Assembly: GCF_002155145.1 (NCBI RefSeq)
Contig: NZ_CP021323.1
Span: forward strand, 1,054,001 to 1,118,000
Reading direction: 5' to 3'
Source of the DNA: Kushneria konosiri
Lineage (GTDB): Bacteria > Pseudomonadota > Gammaproteobacteria > Pseudomonadales > Halomonadaceae
DNA: 64,000 bases
The notes below the pieces were generated by a model, which saw only the letters and a list, made by a program, of their open reading frames with translations, did no database searches and had not been told where the DNA came from. Within the stretch, counting starts at the first letter, position 1. Each line of letters starts with the position of its first letter. The translations under genes and the position numbers were made by a program. Of this stretch, positions 63,838-64,000 are shown piece after piece.

Positions 63838-64000
63838 TTACCTGTTGAGCAGTGACGCCGGCTGGTCATTGCCCGCCTGAGACGCGCCCCCCTCATTCTG
63901 CTCGCCCAGGGAGAGCCAGGTATTGATGACCGTATCCGGGTTGAGCGAGAGACTGTCGATGCCTTCACTCATCAGCCAGGCGGCGAAGTCCGGGTGATCC
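63838..64000 (-). CDS. ppsA: Phosphoenolpyruvate synthase, C-terminal end
   Basis: Only the last 53 codons are present; the gene continues beyond the right edge. The sequence DHPDFAAWLMSEGIDSLSLNPDTVINTWLSL closely matches the PEP/pyruvate-binding C-terminal end of PpsA, followed by a divergent tail ending PASLLNR. PpsA makes PEP from pyruvate and ATP for gluconeogenesis. The tail (EQNEGGASQAGNDQ) is longer than in E. coli. Confidence 0.85.
   Translation of the reverse strand, partial: DHPDFAAWLMSEGIDSLSLNPDTVINTWLSLGEQNEGGASQAGNDQPASLLNR

Noticed and set aside
1-64000. CRISPR arrays, tRNA/rRNA genes, insertion sequences, prophage genes or toxin-antitoxin pairs
   Set aside because: I looked for spaced repeats, cloverleaf-like sequences, transposase-like ORFs and small gene pairs and saw none; weak or degenerate cases could still be missed by eye.

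Overview
This window is a GC-rich, densely packed bacterial chromosome segment carrying about 53 protein-coding genes. Gene content suggests a gammaproteobacterium, most likely a moderately halophilic member of the Halomonadaceae (Halomonas/Kushneria-like). The pointers are the bioBFHCDA order, a YccS-type protein, PpsA, quinate/protocatechuate genes with a QuiC-HPPD fusion, and an acidic cytoplasmic tail on Kup. That placement is inferred from protein character, not from a marker gene. I saw no rRNA, tRNA, CRISPR array, insertion sequence or prophage.

Layout. 1-371: the 5' end of a TonB-dependent receptor with a strong Fur box, back to back with a BirA-type operator. 372-6267: a complete biotin operon, bioB-F-H-C-D-A, with translationally coupled junctions. 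6.4-12.4 kb: the K+ transporter Kup with its start region split across a 7-A run, peptidase E, an IsdG-like haem monooxygenase, two SDR genes (the second broken by an in-frame TAG) and a SleB-like wall hydrolase. 12.7-17.6 kb: an AtoE-type short-chain fatty acid permease followed by two tandem exported type-B carboxylesterases. 17.6-19.5 kb: a small orphan ORF behind phased GTAACA repeats, then an AT-rich orphan polysaccharide flippase. 19.6-29.4 kb: M20 amidohydrolase, PAS-GGDEF-EAL protein, YccS-like protein, mdaB/LysR divergent pair and a siderophore-type TonB receptor. 29.6-34.7 kb: UDP-glucose dehydrogenase and the galactonate operon iclR-dgoK-dgoA-dgoD. 34.8-44.2 kb: MscS channel, glyoxalase I, ElaA, GST, LysE exporter, M42 peptidase, a second AtoE permease, OmpW behind an FNR-like site, and two lipoproteins. 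44.2-50.6 kb: pcaB, fused pcaDC, pcaH, pcaG, quiC and aroQ. 50.7-54.7 kb: AEC carrier, DCC protein, DadA-like oxidase with a permease. 54.9-63.8 kb: sugar locus (exported mutarotase, AraHGF, MFS sugar porter, pentose/aldose 1-dehydrogenase, divergent ROK regulator). 63.8 kb to the end: the 3' end of ppsA.

How the genes work together. The pca/qui block converts dehydroquinate to dehydroshikimate (AroQ acting in the catabolic direction), then to protocatechuate (QuiC), then through ring cleavage (PcaHG), cycloisomerisation (PcaB), and decarboxylation plus lactone hydrolysis (PcaDC) to 3-oxoadipate. The later thiolase steps are not here. The sugar locus imports and oxidises an aldose without phosphorylation. 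The separate dgo operon could take D-galactonate onward to pyruvate and glyceraldehyde-3-phosphate, so the two loci may form one De Ley-Doudoroff-type route. The most interesting sequence observations are the kup A7 frameshift, the His-to-Gln change at an expected iron ligand of the QuiC HPPD-like domain, the TAG-interrupted SDR, the class-II-spaced FNR-like site at ompW, and paired 12-mers in front of araF.
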